Shown one piece after another: positions 32,382 to 43,847 of a DNA stretch of 64,000 nt. Position 1 is the first letter of the stretch. Every line of letters begins with the position of its first letter. A program made the translations under genes and the position numbers. Below the pieces are notes generated by a model. That model was not told the origin of the DNA and did no database searches. It saw only the letters and a list, made by a program, of their open reading frames with translations. Source of the stretch: Bedellia somnulentella (taxonomy: Eukaryota > Arthropoda > Insecta > Lepidoptera > Bedelliidae); the NCBI GenBank assembly GCA_963576735.1, contig OY755178.1:16058001-16122000 (forward strand), written 5' to 3'.

Positions 32382-33349
32382 CCCGTGAGAAGGCGCGCTA
32401 TGAGCAATTTGCTCACACAAAAATTGAATTCATTTTTTTTTTGCCTTTCGCTTGCCACACCAATTCAAGCACTTATGTACATATTCTCGATCTGATCAGT
32501 GGCGTTGCGACCGCGTAGGAAGGCTTTTTTGGAGGCCGTGTACCAACGTGCGGCAATTTGCTCATCACGCGCCCATCCGTGTAAGTATTTATTTTTGTCT
32601 TTTAAAGAAGTTACATTGATATTTTTGCCATATTGTTCCCTTTTTTAACTTATTTTAGTTGTTTATTATGTAGAGACTCTTTAGTAATAATGTTATAATT
32701 TTTATTTTTCTTCTAGCTACACTACAAATACAAAATAGACGATCGAATGCAACGACAAATTCGTTCGTGGTTGGAAGAAGATTCTGGAGATGAATTGGAT
32801 GCAGATCTTGAAAATGGGGAACAATATCGTGTTGGCACCATAGAAAGCGATAGTTCTGTCATCCATAGTCCTCACGAAACTGATTCGGAGCAATCGTCGG
32901 AAGAAAACGCAATATGCAATATGTCCTAGACGTAAAAATAGAAGCTCAAAAAAACCATGTACTTCGTGCAAGCAATTACTTTGCACAGAACATGTGAAAT
33001 ACATGTGTTTAGTATGTTTCTAGAGGCTCATTTGTGTAGATTTAATGGATGAATAACACTTTTTAGTTTTGGTTATGTAGCAGTTTTTATTGTGATTTTT
33101 ATGAAACGGTCCAAAAAAAATATATTAATACCAGGTTGTTTTGTTATTTGCGTTAGAAGTTGCTATTATGTTTAATAGTTTTGATGAAAATACTTGTTTT
33201 CTTACTTACTAAACTTTGTGTTATTTATTTAAATATATTATAAGCCAGTAAATATAGAAACACAAAAAATATGAGCATTTATCATAGTGTGAGCAATTTG
33301 CTCGCGCGCGCCTTCTCGTGTAAGAAAATTAGGCGCGCCTTCTCACGGG
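32382..33349 (+). mobile_element. piggyBac derivative, internally deleted
   Basis: 968 bp flanked by TTAA (32378-32381, 33350-33353). Ends are CCCGTGAGAAGGCGCGC (17 bp, perfect). A 17-bp internal repeat GAGCAATTTGCTCACAC-like lies 3 bp inside the left end and 29 bp inside the right end. This asymmetry mirrors the 3-bp and 31-bp spacers known for piggyBac IFP2. It sits in the right arm of the surrounding element; the left arm keeps the empty CGTTAACTT site. Confidence 0.88.
32747..33023 (+). pseudogene. piggyBac transposase, N- and C-terminal remnants
   Basis: An open frame 32747-32929 gives an acidic N-terminus ([22 protein letters not shown]) like piggyBac transposases. Directly after, in another frame (32925-33023), come the last 32 codons with the zinc motif C-x2-C-x4-C-x2-H-x4-C-x2-C, the piggyBac C-terminal cysteine-rich domain. 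The DDD catalytic core between them is deleted. It cannot catalyse movement but could in principle be moved by a relative because the ends are intact. Confidence 0.8.
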
Positions 33350-33373
33350 TTAACGAGTTTGACGATTTTCCTG

Positions 33374-33937
33374 TGACTTGAACACATTGCAGATTTTACA
33401 CAATGTATTTTAAAAACAATATAAGACTTGCATAACCTTTGTGTCTGAATTTTCCTTGAATTGTGACTGAATTTATGATTTTGAAGCGCTGCTATGCATA
33501 TTTGTAATATGAGAAACACTGGGTTTTTCTATAGTTTTTTTTTTGTTTTATCAACTTTTATTGTTAGTACAGACAAGAACAGGGTGAAAAAATCAGAGCT
33601 TATAGCGTACTAATAACTAAATGACCTGGTTCATTTATAACTTGTTATATAATTTTAGTCATGTAAACAGAAATATCCCGACATAATGTCTGGTATTAAT
33701 AGTAAAAATTGAGCGTGGACGTTCAATAAATATACTGCTTACTAACATGGATAAAATTACAATTTTAGTAGCAAAGTGTGTGGTTTAGAATATTAACATT
33801 TATTATTATAATGTGAGTAGGGTAATATATGGTTACTATTCACACCCATACACTAGAATGACATGTTATATTTAGAACAACTAGTACCTCTATTCTGGTA
33901 TCCTTTGAGGATCAACACTGAAAAAGATATTATTTAC
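33374..33937. other. Anonymous stretch
   Basis: AT-rich; nothing recognised apart from the target site of the following SINE-A. Confidence 0.4.
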
Positions 33938-34172
33938 ATACATACATATACTCACGGTTATAAATGCCTAGAAGGGGTAGCAAGAGCTAAGGAATTAGAA
34001 ATTCCTCAGCTACTTTTGGAAAGTTTAGTGGGGAAAAGATGGCCAAACAAAGGTCTCAAACCGCATCGCCCAAAAATCCCTTAATAGCCCCAATACCGTT
34101 AGTCGCCTCTTACGTACACTTACCGGAAGAAATGGAGTAGTGCTATTCTAAGCCGATACTACACAGCAAATT
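33938..34172 (-). repeat. SINE-A, 10-bp target duplication
   Basis: TATTATTTAC at 33928-33937 and 34173-34182. CCG/CGG head subfamily; a short internal gap removes GTTGGTGATG. Confidence 0.9.
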
Positions 34173-34182
34173 TATTATTTAC

Positions 34183-34929
34183 GCCACATATATACCAAAA
34201 ATACTAGGGCATCAAAAATCCAAGTACTTATAATATCATTTCCTCAATATAAATGGCGAAAAGTAAATACAGTCGAACAAAAGCTATAAATTGTACACTT
34301 CAAACAGTCGCTAACCCACTTACGAGCCAGCTGAAACTGTTAAAAACTAGTAATATAGAGTTCCAAGTTCATAATGATGTGAAACTTGGAAACCTTATTT
34401 CAATGAGTTATTATGACTTAAAACGTGTCCTTTTTATTATTATTAACATGCTAATATTAGCTTCACCGGGATGTATGTATGTTATTCATATTTATATTCA
34501 TTTATTCATTTTAACAATATTACATCGTATTTGAATTTCACTGGTTAACAATGGTTTTGCCCATGAATGATGAAATACAAAAATAGGCAGTACTTGGTGA
34601 ATACTAATCATCAGTTATAATATTACAAGTGTCTTAGCTCGAGTTATCGAGCTATACAAGTTTAATCTTGTATTGCGTTCGCCGCACTCTCGCAAGTTTC
34701 GACTTGTTCGTTATTACAGCACGGCTTTACTTTACTAGATTTAATACATCATAAAGAACGTTAAGATTGCGCTGGCATTCGCTATCAAACACCGTGAAAA
34801 TACAATTAGTGTATGACGTGGTAATAGCAGTGTAACCTACAGCAACGTCTTAAGTGTATCAAACAAATTTTGTTTTTAGTTTTTATTGTGAAGTTTAAAC
34901 TAAAACTTAGTGAATTTATATTTTTAATT
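34183..34929. other. Anonymous stretch before the family Z gene
   Basis: A 93-codon open frame (34253-34534) has no recognisable family. The 34700-34925 part may be the 5' UTR or promoter of the element carrying the following gene. Confidence 0.35.
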
Positions 34930-35788
34930 ATGCCTCGTTCCTGTGAAAGCAATCCTAACAATTTTTGTTACGTGTGTGGTAAATTCACTACAAAAAATAC
35001 GAGCGAAAACTTCAGTCCCAGAATCTGTCGTGCTTACGAACTTTATTTCGGAATACCAGTGAAAAATCAAGACAAGCCCTGGGTTCCACATGTGATATGC
35101 TCGAGTTGTGGTAAATATTTGCGAGATTGGTTATCCGGCCGCCGATCATGTTTGCCTTTCGCAACACCGATGCTGTGGAAAGAACAAAAGGATCACATTG
35201 AAGATTGTTATTTTTGCACGAATAAGACAGAAGGGCTTAATACGCGCAAAAAGAGAAAACATAGTTATATTGAAACGCCATCTGCTCAAAGACCTCGTCG
35301 ATGAAAATCACCCCGTTCCGGCGCCACCAATGGATGCTTCTGAAGAAATTGACCAGCTTAGCACTGAAGAAGACGATCTTACCGATCCTGATTTTAGTCC
35401 TCACGACCAGGTACTGCAACCCCATCTAATTACTCAACCAGAATTAAATGATCTAGTACGAGACCTAAGTTTATCAAAATCACAAGCTGAACTTCTTGGT
35501 TCGCGTCTCCAGCAATGGAATCTCTTGGCAAAAGGAACAAAAATTACTGTTTTTAGGAACCGACACGATGATCTTGTAGCTTTTTTTAGTATGGACGATA
35601 AGAATCATCTTGTTTACTGCAACGATATTGATGCGCTGTTCGAAGCTTTCGGAATGGAGCATAAACCAAATGCTTGGAGGTTATTCATAGACTCGTCATT
35701 CATAGCGATACCAGGGCAAATGGAGTCCTGCTATGTTAGCAGACTACTGCTGGACGTTGAAGAGAGAGGCTGTAGATATTACTTATAA
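34930..35788 (+). pseudogene. Transposon-associated zinc-motif gene (family Z, copy 2), frameshifted and truncated
   Basis: ATG 34930 opens 124 codons with three C-x2-C pairs: FCYVCGKF (residues 13-16), VICSSCGKY and DCYFCTN, and a W-V-P-H motif. A 1- or 2-bp indel at about 35298 ends that frame in TGA. The next frame continues without stops to 35788 with the conserved LITQPELNDLVRDLSLSKSQ, ELLGSRLQQWNLL and AWRLFIDSSF blocks. After FIDSS the sequence leaves the family and soon stops, while the copy at 8538 goes on, so this copy is truncated by about the C-terminal half. Function of the family is not known to me; multiplicity and zinc motifs suggest a transposon-encoded DNA-binding protein or transposase N-terminus. 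Confidence 0.6.
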
Positions 35789-36270
35789 ACGGAAAAGCAA
35801 TATATTAACTCATTTTTAAATTTTATAATACGTGATTTATGAATATAATGTTATCTTAAGTCAAAACATTTTTATTTGATTCCACAAAAAACGCGAGCTA
35901 ACTCGACCTTAAAACTTACGTCAAAATGTATGTTTAGAGGTATTCTTTCGCAATTAGCACAACTCATTTCATGGATTAACAAAACCTAAAAATTTGTTAA
36001 CCAGAACTTACTTAACATTAACTTAAAAACTAAAAAATATTAACAATTTCTATTACAATTTATAAGATAAAATAATATAAATATAAAATTGAGTAAGGAT
36101 TGTAAAAGAATATATTGATAGAAATAACATGTCAAAAAAAATTTATAAAAAAGTCAAATTGAAATAAAAACATGTCAAATGCAAATATAAAAAAATGGGC
36201 AATATAATACAAATCTAGCCAAAAATTAATTAATATTCCTATCACAACATTGATCACAATCATTATTAAA
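35789..36270. other. Very AT-rich stretch, probable LINE 3' UTR (minus)
   Basis: Lies downstream, in transcript sense, of the minus-strand LINE ORF end at 36271-36495. Confidence 0.4.
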
Positions 36271-36495
36271 TTATGGCTGATCTAGCTCTTTCAAATCGTA
36301 TAAACATTTATTAATTAAATATTTTTTTAATTTGGATTTGAATGATTTCGGACATTGAATTAACCTTATTTCATTGGGAATACTATTATAAATATTTACC
36401 GTCTGGAATCTAGGAGCATGTTCAACCACTTTAAGATGGGGAATACCTACACTGTCAAGACGAAACTCTTTTCTCCTGCGTGACTCTCTACACAT
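36271..36495 (-). pseudogene. LINE ORF2 C-terminal fragment (CR1/jockey-like)
   Basis: About 74 codons read …KEFRLDSVGIPHLKVVE, HAPRFQTVNIYNSIPNEIR, and SFKSKLKKYLI. The N-Y/D-S-I/L-P-N-E-I-R and F-K-x-x-L-K-x-Y-L-I pattern is the usual C-terminal end of CR1/jockey-type LINE proteins. The upstream part is missing, cut near the insertion at 36527. Confidence 0.65.
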
Positions 36496-36526
36496 TTTTT
36501 GCTATATATATGTAACTAACTGACTG

Positions 36527-37034
36527 ATTAATGCGGGACGATGGCAAGAGACCTGATGGTATGACTTTGTTGCCTTGGAGAAATGGCAGGGCGCTGATAT
36601 GGGATGCAACCTGTGTCGACACTCTTGCGCTTTGCCATTTATCCGGGTCGGCGGCGCGTGCAGGTACTGCTGCTGCCAACGCCGAGAGTTTCAAACGGCG
36701 TAAATACTCAGTTTTAACAAATGACTATCATTTCATACCTTTCGCCGTTGAAACTCTCGGCCCGTGGGGCAACGAGGCGCGGCTGTTCTTTAAAGAACTG
36801 TCCGCTCGCCTTGTGGAAGTGTGTGGTGATCCCAGAGCTGGCAGCTACCTCGGCCAACGCATTAGCTTGGCCATCCAAAGAGGGAATGCTGCTAGTATAT
36901 TGGGCACGTTACCCTACACTGACAACGATGAATTTCACGAAATTTTTCGTTTATAATGTATATATTTAGTTTTAATTGAATGTTTATACCATGATTGTAA
37001 ATATTTGTACTATAATGTAAATAAATAATTTATG
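36527..37034 (+). mobile_element. LINE 3' end, family P (copy 2), 10-bp target duplication
   Basis: TAACTGACTG at 36517-36526 and 37035-37044 brackets a 5'-truncated copy ending in an AT-rich 3' UTR. It carries the ORF below and is the better of the two copies. Confidence 0.75.
36531..36956 (+). CDS. Family P LINE polyprotein C-terminus
   Basis: 141 codons, open to a TAA; the N-terminal edge is set by the 5' truncation, so the ATG is probably not a real start. Blocks: RPDGMTLLPWRNGRALIWDA, then CVDTLAL, AANAESFKRRKYS, YHFIPFAVETLG, GNEARLFFKELSARL and QRISLAIQRGNAASILG. This C-terminal region is one I recognise as widespread at the end of certain animal reverse-transcriptase proteins. The PD-(x)n-W-D-A arrangement hints at a PD-(D/E)xK nuclease fold; that is inference. 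Shared with the broken copy at 20160-20645. Confidence 0.6.
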   Translation: MRDDGKRPDGMTLLPWRNGRALIWDATCVDTLALCHLSGSAARAGTAAANAESFKRRKYSVLTNDYHFIPFAVETLGPWGNEARLFFKELSARLVEVCGDPRAGSYLGQRISLAIQRGNAASILGTLPYTDNDEFHEIFRL

Positions 37035-37044
37035 TAACTGACTG

Positions 37045-37696
37045 TTTTAATATCCTATCTGATACTGATCCAATTTATACGGACCGATCAAATTCAAACT
37101 TAGTTCACTTCTCAAGAATCAGCGACAAATAATATTTTTATAAGTTCATTCCATTATCCTAATTAGGGTTGCCAGGATTAAATAATTTCAGTTGGTGCAA
37201 TACTGAAAAAGAAAATTAAATTTAGTTAAAAAAATAAACGGAAAATCACAATTTTAAAGCATTTCTAACTAAAAAGTGAAACATAATTCCTGATATAACC
37301 TAAATTATTTTTCATTTTTTAGTTACAAGTGCGTTTGAAGTGTGTTTTTAAACTATAATTATAACTATAAGTATACAACGTAAAAAAGTACATCCATGAA
37401 ATATACATAGCAAATTTTAAGTACCTCTATATTTTTCCCGAGGAAATAAAGATTCCATTTTATCTTAAGCTTCAGAGAAGTTTGAAAGGAACGATCATTA
37501 GCAACCAAACTTGGACCGAAGAAGTTGAACTTGTAACAATTGCAAAAACGTGGTTCTCACTACCAGGCTATCAAAACTAACTCGGAGTTCATTACCAGCC
37601 TCAATTGAATTTGCATCGGTTTCCTAGAGTGTGTTAGTTCGGTTACAGAGATCTAATATATATCAAGCGGTATGAAATTTTAAGGCAGTAATACAT
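37045..37696. other. Anonymous stretch
   Basis: AT-rich; nothing recognised. Confidence 0.4.
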
Positions 37697-37875
37697 TTGA
37701 TGCATAGTATCGGCTTAAGATAGCACTAACCTACATCTTCCCGTGGGCATCCAAAGAGGCGACAACCTTTTTGGTCTTATTAAAGCATAGGTGGCAGGAG
37801 ATTAACTTTACAGTCCTGTCTTTATATTTTCTTCTGCTAATAGTTCTAGCTACCCTATTTTGGTATTTATAGTCC
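37697..37875 (+). repeat. SINE-A, decayed
   Basis: ATCGGCTTAAGATAGCACTAAC, CCCGTGGGCATCCAAAGAGGCGAC and CTAGCTACCCTATTTTGG are collinear with SINE-A; the middle is badly eroded. Confidence 0.6.
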
Positions 37876-38077
37876 AGAGGCAGTAAGGCACTACAGAGCT
37901 AGTAGAACAAGCTGAAATACCAATTTAAGTAAAATCCAATTGCAGGAATCTAAACCTACCGATAAAATGGTGGATTCTCTTTTATTATCAGCTATATGAA
38001 TAATTTATTTCGTAATATTGTATTAAAAAAGCATAGTGCTGTACACACATTAATTATATCATTCTATTGCATTTCAG

Positions 38078-38215
38078 CTGTATGGTGTCGTCTTAGAACA
38101 GCTCATTTTTAAGGGTATTCGGGCATTTTAAGTGATATTTTTAAGAGACCCATCGCCACATTAATTTTACTCTGACTTTCTAGGGATTTGTAACCGCGAT
38201 GTATGTGTGTATGTT
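38078..38215 (+). repeat. SINE-A with large internal deletion
   Basis: Head GTATGGTGTCGTCTTAGAAC, then GAGACCCATCGCCAC, then CTAGGGATTTGTAACCGCG and a TGTATG tail. Confidence 0.65.
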
Positions 38216-38321
38216 TGTCGTTTGTGCCTTACATTCTTCAATTTTTTTAGAGGTTTTATACATGATTCATTAGAAGATTCAGTCAGGTCAACTGAGACAA
38301 AATAACAGTCTAAATGAATAT

Positions 38322-38440
38322 GTACATACATACATACATATACTCACGCCATTAGTTCCCATTGGGATAAGCAGAGACAATTGATTACAACTTTGTACGA
38401 TCCTGGCAAACCTCTCTAGCATCGCTCACATACATCTTCT
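38322..38440 (-). mobile_element. RTE-1 LINE, 3' end
   Basis: (CATA)n, CTCACGCCATTAGTTCCCAT, AACTTTGTACGATCCTGGC and AAACCTCTCTAGCATC on the minus strand. Confidence 0.85.
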
Positions 38441-38928
38441 ATGATTATAATCATGCATTATGCACTTACTATAACGGATAAAAATTGTATATTATTGTAT
38501 AGTAGTATTTTTATAAAACGGACCTTTACCTTAAGTTTTTATTTCATATTTTTTTTCCACGAAAATTCTCTTACATTTTACCATCGCAGTGAAATTTTAA
38601 TGACCACATTATTCCACAAGTTGCGTCTTGTCATCAACATAATTATAATGTACCAACTTGCGAAATATGAAATCCTAGTACCTCGAAGTGTCGGTAATCA
38701 AGCAGCCACGCGACTTGAAACATGTGTGCTCGTAATTGTGGGAGTTTATTAAGGGTGGGAATGCTGATTGCTAATAGTTATGTACTTTCAACTATATTGA
38801 CTTAGCTCGAACCCTTTACTTTTAATGATACACCAAGTTTATGATGTCCTGGTTTTCCTATTTTTTTAGCTGAGAAGATGAGCTTTATTCGATTTTTGCC
38901 TAATTACTTTTGATATAATGATATAGAT
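38441..38928. other. Anonymous stretch
   Basis: A 103-codon open frame (38441-38752) is AT-driven with no family features. Confidence 0.4.
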
Positions 38929-39017
38929 ACATAAACTCACGCCATTAGTTTCCATTGGGTTAGGCAGAGACTATCAATCACCACATCGTACGATCCGGGC
39001 AAACCTCTTTAGTTTCG
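38929..39017 (-). mobile_element. RTE-1 LINE, 3' end
   Basis: CTCACGCCATTAGTTTCCAT, GTTAGGCAGAGACTATC and CGTACGATCCGGGCAAACC on the minus strand. Confidence 0.8.
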
Positions 39018-39214
39018 TAAGGGTAACTCTTGCATAATTTCATAATAATCTGCTTTACTATATTAAATTTCGCAATTCATAATTTGCATTGAGTTCTAGA
39101 TTTGTTTTCTAATATTAGTAGCATTAATTTACATTTGAAAATAGGTTTAAGTGTAGCAAGGTAGTTCTAGGCTCATCTACAAGGCTAAATGACGTCTGAA
39201 ACCTTTATGCCATA

Positions 39215-39484
39215 CTAGCTGACTCGACAGACTTCGTACTGTCAAATTTGCGTATGACAAAGCTTAAGGCGTTTTTTCCGGTAAGTATTCTTAGTTCAAT
39301 TAGGCGTGAATATTTTATTAATCAAATTTTTCCGGGACAAAAAGTATTCTATGTTATAATTTGGGTCATTATCTAGCATTCTGCCTAATTTCATTCATAT
39401 ATATTATGTAATTGAGGAGCTTTTTTGCCTCAAACACACAAACATCGAAACATCTGAACCTTTACATTTATAATATTAATAGGA
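39215..39484 (-). mobile_element. Short non-autonomous Helitron
   Basis: 270 bp. On the minus strand it starts TCCTATTAATATTATAAATG and ends CGAGTCAGCTAG; flanks are A on its 5' side and T on its 3' side. Same terminal style as the elements at 3169 and 29775. No ORF. Confidence 0.7.
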
Positions 39485-41239
39485 TTTGGATAAGCTAGTA
39501 TTTTTTGCGATAATTGTTTTGAGTTATATTCACCCAGGCCCAGAAATATTATTCAGATACAGTTGTTATGCAAGTTTAAATAAATAAAATTAGGGACCAA
39601 GTACAAAGTATTTTAAAACCGAATAATCATCAAGGTCATGAAATCATCATACATCTTGAAAAAGAGTTGATAGATAAATAGTGTATTTGTATCTGGTATT
39701 TTAGACAGAAGTGATTTCGTAGCTTGCAGAATTAGAAAGGAATTCAATAAATTATTGCCCTACGGCTATATAGCCCTTCGTAAATATATAGCCCTTTATT
39801 TGTATGTCAGATTTATTGAAGAATATTTTATTTTAGAAAATCCATCATAATAATATTTCATTCTGTGTTGTTCTGTCCTTTTATAATGACAATAAGGCCT
39901 GTCTAAATAACATTGTTATCTCCCAGACTTAGATGTAATCTGAGATAATATAAATTTTGCTTTTATGTAAGTATTCATGAGTGAAAAAACTAACAAAGTA
40001 GCCAACTATCTCGATCTTAGGAACTCAATAAAAAAGAGACTAAGAAAATATTGGCAGTAATAACATGAAGTGAGTGTAAAGGAACCTCCTTCAATCCAAT
40101 ATCCTGGACACTTCCAGACTGGAAGTTCTACGAATTGAAAGAAAACAAAAACTTATTTCTGTAAAAACACACAAGGCAAATGTTGCGGATGTATGACTAT
40201 GCGTCGGGTTTTGTCGAGAATGTCTGGGTTGTATACCGCCGCCCGCCGTTCCCATTGAAACGTTATGTGTGATTTTTATGATTAGATTAATAATTTTTAT
40301 TATTTTTTCCTTTCAGTGTGGCATTTTTTCTTCCACAATTTTATGTTCCTTTACAATATTATCTGCGCATATTAAAATACGTATTTATGCATTAAAATTA
40401 TCAGTAACATAAAATCAAATTGTGACAAAATAAAGTTACTGTTTTAATCCTTTTTACTTTTAACGTATTGTTAAAAGAAGATGATTATATACATAGTGCA
40501 TTATGTCAGCCTCAAAAGACACGAGAATTTATGGGATGCCCGCAAAATTTAATATTTTCTGCATCACCTCTCATCCCAGTCACGATACTGAATATCTTAT
40601 AACCGACATGTATCGCAACACGCTATTTTGCGAGCGTCAAAACTTTACTGGCATATTGTCGCGAGGGCAGTAACTTGTGAAAATATTTCCTTAACACATA
40701 ACGTTCCGAAGTTTGGTTATGTGACGACGAGAGAAAGCAGACACCGAAAATCCCGGGTATTTCTGAAAAAAACTTCTGTTTAACTTTTGTTGTTTTACTG
40801 TGACATCGTTTATTCGGTAATGGATGAGTATTTTATTCTTTTTCTTTTTATGCGTAATTCGAATGTTTTCCATAAAACACGACCTCAACCATTTTACTAC
40901 AGTCGATGTGAAATTTACACTGTGGAAATATTTCACGTTATTAAAATGGAAACATTCCTCGGTGCTTTTATTAAAGCTATTCCAATAAAGATTATGAGCT
41001 CTTACCCTGACTTTTAAGCTCTTTGCTTTGAAAATAAGTTAATTTATTAGAAATCTTTTGTACCAATTAATACTTCACTATAAATTTTTTTACGTTTTTT
41101 TTTCAGCCTGTTATGATTTTAAGATTGTAAATTAAAAAGTCCACCATAAGGCTGTTTGCTATTTTTGTGGTATATGTATGTATTGTGCCGTGTGGTTTTG
41201 GTTTTGAAAAGATGTATCCGTGACATAAAGGCATCATAA
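39485..41239. other. Anonymous stretch of 1.75 kb
   Basis: No gene or known repeat seen. Open frames around 40691-41017 overlap on both strands and show no family features. A slightly GC-richer patch is at 40225-40260. Confidence 0.4.
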
Positions 41240-41425
41240 AAAGAAATAAGAAGGGGTAACAAGAATTTCGGAATCAACTATTCGTCAGTCACTTCTGGAA
41301 GTTAGTATAGATTTCAAAGAAAAGATTGGTTTTCAATATAACTTTAGTTTTCCGTACCTTTAGTTGCCTAGTAGGACACCCACTACTCAATATATGATAG
41401 TGCTGTTCAGAGCAAACATGGCAAA
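41240..41425 (-). repeat. SINE-A, decayed
   Basis: GAAGGGGTAACAAGAATT, CAGTCACTTCTGGAAG, TTTAGTTGCCTAGTAGGACA and ATAGTGCTGTTCAGAGC are collinear with the minus strand. Confidence 0.6.
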
Positions 41426-41913
41426 TTTTTATCCTATTTGTAAACGTAGTCATGAGTATATGTTTATTTGACTAATGTAAACATGATTTCTACATTCTGA
41501 TACAAATCGAAACCGCAGCAACCATTAAAGTAGTCATTACTGTACTAGTAATCAATTTGTGCGAACGTGTGTTTGAAACGAGGGGCCTATTTTGTAAATA
41601 AGCGATATTCGACAAAGTTTATTTAAACATTTCGTTGTATGTACTTTACAGACAGAAACATATGTATTTTTACCCAGTTTTCACAGTACCTACTTTTTTT
41701 TGACTGTGTTGGTGTGATTGGAGTAGCAAATTTATAAAGGTCTTCTATAAAAATGTAAACTAAGATACAAGTTCTATCGCTATAATCGTTTTGTACGGGC
41801 ACACTTTCGCACAACTTATTATGACTCCGATGTAAACTTGTTAAATAAATTATGATAAATAGTTTTGAAATAAACTTTCAAGCGTGAGAGTTGATGACTA
41901 TTGTTATAAGGTA

Positions 41914-42138
41914 GACATACATTCATACATATACTCACGGCTATAAATCTCTAGGAGGGGTAACCAAAGCTAAAGAATTAGAAATTCCTCAGGCTCTTTT
42001 GGAAGTTAAGTGGGGAAAAGATAGTAAAGTAAAGGTTGTTGATCCAAAATCAATTAAAAAGCCCCTATACCCTTAGTCGCCTCTTACTTTCACCCACGGG
42101 AAGAAACGGGGTAGTGTTATTCTAAGCTGATACTGTAC
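41914..42138 (-). repeat. SINE-A, near full length
   Basis: CATATACTCACGGCTATAAATC to AAGCTGATACTGTAC. CCC/GGG head subfamily; lacks the GGGTCTCCAACCGCATCGC block. Confidence 0.85.
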
Positions 42139-42904
42139 TACTGGCGTGAGTCATTGGGAATTGATATGTTTAAATTAATTTAACCACATTTCTCAACATC
42201 TGCACCGTACCCTCCTTCACCACATCGGTTCTACGCGGCACTCCAAAAGTACGTTCGATTCTATTTCGATTAACTTTTATAGCGTTACTTCCAGAATAAT
42301 ACTCGTTTAATTTAAAGCTAAATATAAATGGCAAAATGTTAAAATGAGTCTATTATTATTACACTGCGCGTTCGTCATATGTTAGCTTTGAATATTTGAA
42401 ACTCTCTGTAATGATTGTAATTAGAAATTAAACAGTATCTTTTATATATTTCATTCTGGCATTAACGAGTATTTGTCTTAAAAAGAGTTTTATTTGAAAG
42501 TTCTTTTATTATATGATCGATCAGGCATGCACTCTTTATTTTATTTCATTTGAGATTTGAGTGAACATCGCCTATCTCACGAAGCACTGATGTGCCGACA
42601 GATGGCGTTGATGACAAGTTTTTTTTTGTAACATGCATATTATTTAATTGTATTTTAATCTAGTTAAGGTAGTTAGGTAGAAGGTAGTCAAAATAACAAA
42701 AATAAAATGGTAGGGAATTTTGTAAGTCTAAATATACCCATGTATGTGTTTATTTTCCACCGTAGCGCTTAAACCACTAAAGATAACCGATTCAAAAAAA
42801 TGTGTTGTCGTACAATTTAACATAAAAATAATTTAAAAATTTACAAATGAAGAATCATAAATCTCGGCATTCAACAAGAAAAAAATAAACCAGAGGGGAG
42901 GGGG
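42139..42904. other. Anonymous stretch
   Basis: Nothing recognised. Confidence 0.4.
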
Positions 42905-42990
42905 GCAACGTGACTCGAGACCCATTACCAACAATACTTTACCACTTTTGAGAACTTTACTAATTGAGAAATTGTTATATTTTTTTAAAG
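42905..42990 (+). repeat. SINE-A fragment, decayed
   Basis: CGAGACCCATTACCAACAAT, ACTTTACCACTTTTGAGAAC. Only the middle survives. Confidence 0.45.
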
Positions 42991-43177
42991 ACCGGTCTAT
43001 ACATATATCTATGGGTAAATATAGGCAACCCATATTATGTACGGGTCTTCTTTTCTTTCTCACCTCAAATTTTTGGCCTTAAAACTTGAACTTGAACAGT
43101 TAATGTTACAATTTTCAACTAAAGAGTCTCAATAAAGATAAACATAACGAAACTATAAGAATTCGTTACAAGTAGAA

Positions 43178-43352
43178 TCCGACAGTAGGAATCACTCAGC
43201 CACTTTTGGAAGTTAATTGAGGAAAGATTGTGAAAAAGGTTTTCGGTTATGAGTCACCGACTGCAACAATCATTTAACAAGCCCCAATACCCTATGTCGC
43301 CTCTCACTTCACCTACGGAAAGAAATAAGCTAGTGTCATCGTAAGCTAACAC
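43178..43352 (-). repeat. SINE-A lacking the tail
   Basis: CTCAGCCACTTTTGGAAGTT through CAAGCCCCAATACCC to CGTAAGCTAACACTTC, decayed. Confidence 0.7.
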
Positions 43353-43847
43353 TTCTTTTCTATTCCTATGAATTAGTATTATTAGTTTGTTTTCTAAGTA
43401 ATAAAAATCCGTAGTCAAATGTAAAATTAAGTTATTTTTATATCCGGTTTCCGATATCGCGTGTCGTGCACAAGTTTACTTCAAACTGACGGTACCTAAG
43501 AAATGTATGTCTTTTTTACTTCCGTTCCTCGTTTTTCCTATGGTACCATTGTACTCTCTTCATTTTTTATTGTCGACAGAAGAAGTGGAGAGCGAGAATG
43601 GCAATGATGAAACGTCGTATTAAAGATAATTAAGCTTAAATATTTAATTAGCTCTTCTTAAAATATGTAACTTCACGCAAATAAATAATGGCTTACAAAA
43701 CAGGTAATGGAATACTATAAAGCTTCATTAGCTCCTAATTCAATAAATAATTTAGTATGGAAATCAAACCAAATTAATTATGTTCAAAATTGAGGAATTT
43801 CCGAGAATACGATGGCGAGGTGTTCGTTCTTTCGGGCTGTTTGCACA
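43353..43847. other. Anonymous stretch
   Basis: Nothing recognised. Confidence 0.4.

Larger units (their letters stand above)
30652..33373. mobile_element. DNA element with about 210-bp inverted repeats, carrying nested insertions
   Basis: Left arm 30652-30865 starts CAGGAAAATCGTCAAACTCG; the right arm (about 32200-32381 plus 33350-33373) is its reverse complement after removing the piggyBac insertion. Shared blocks include GAATTTACATCTTACCTGAT and AATAACGAACTCACCTC. A motif like GGAAACTTGTAA recurs at least five times in the left arm. The left arm also has a 28-bp palindromic addition centred on CCTAGG (about 30677-30708). The centre holds SINE-A/RTE-1 debris and a GC-richer 32085-32190 stretch. 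No transposase found; class unknown. Confidence 0.7.
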
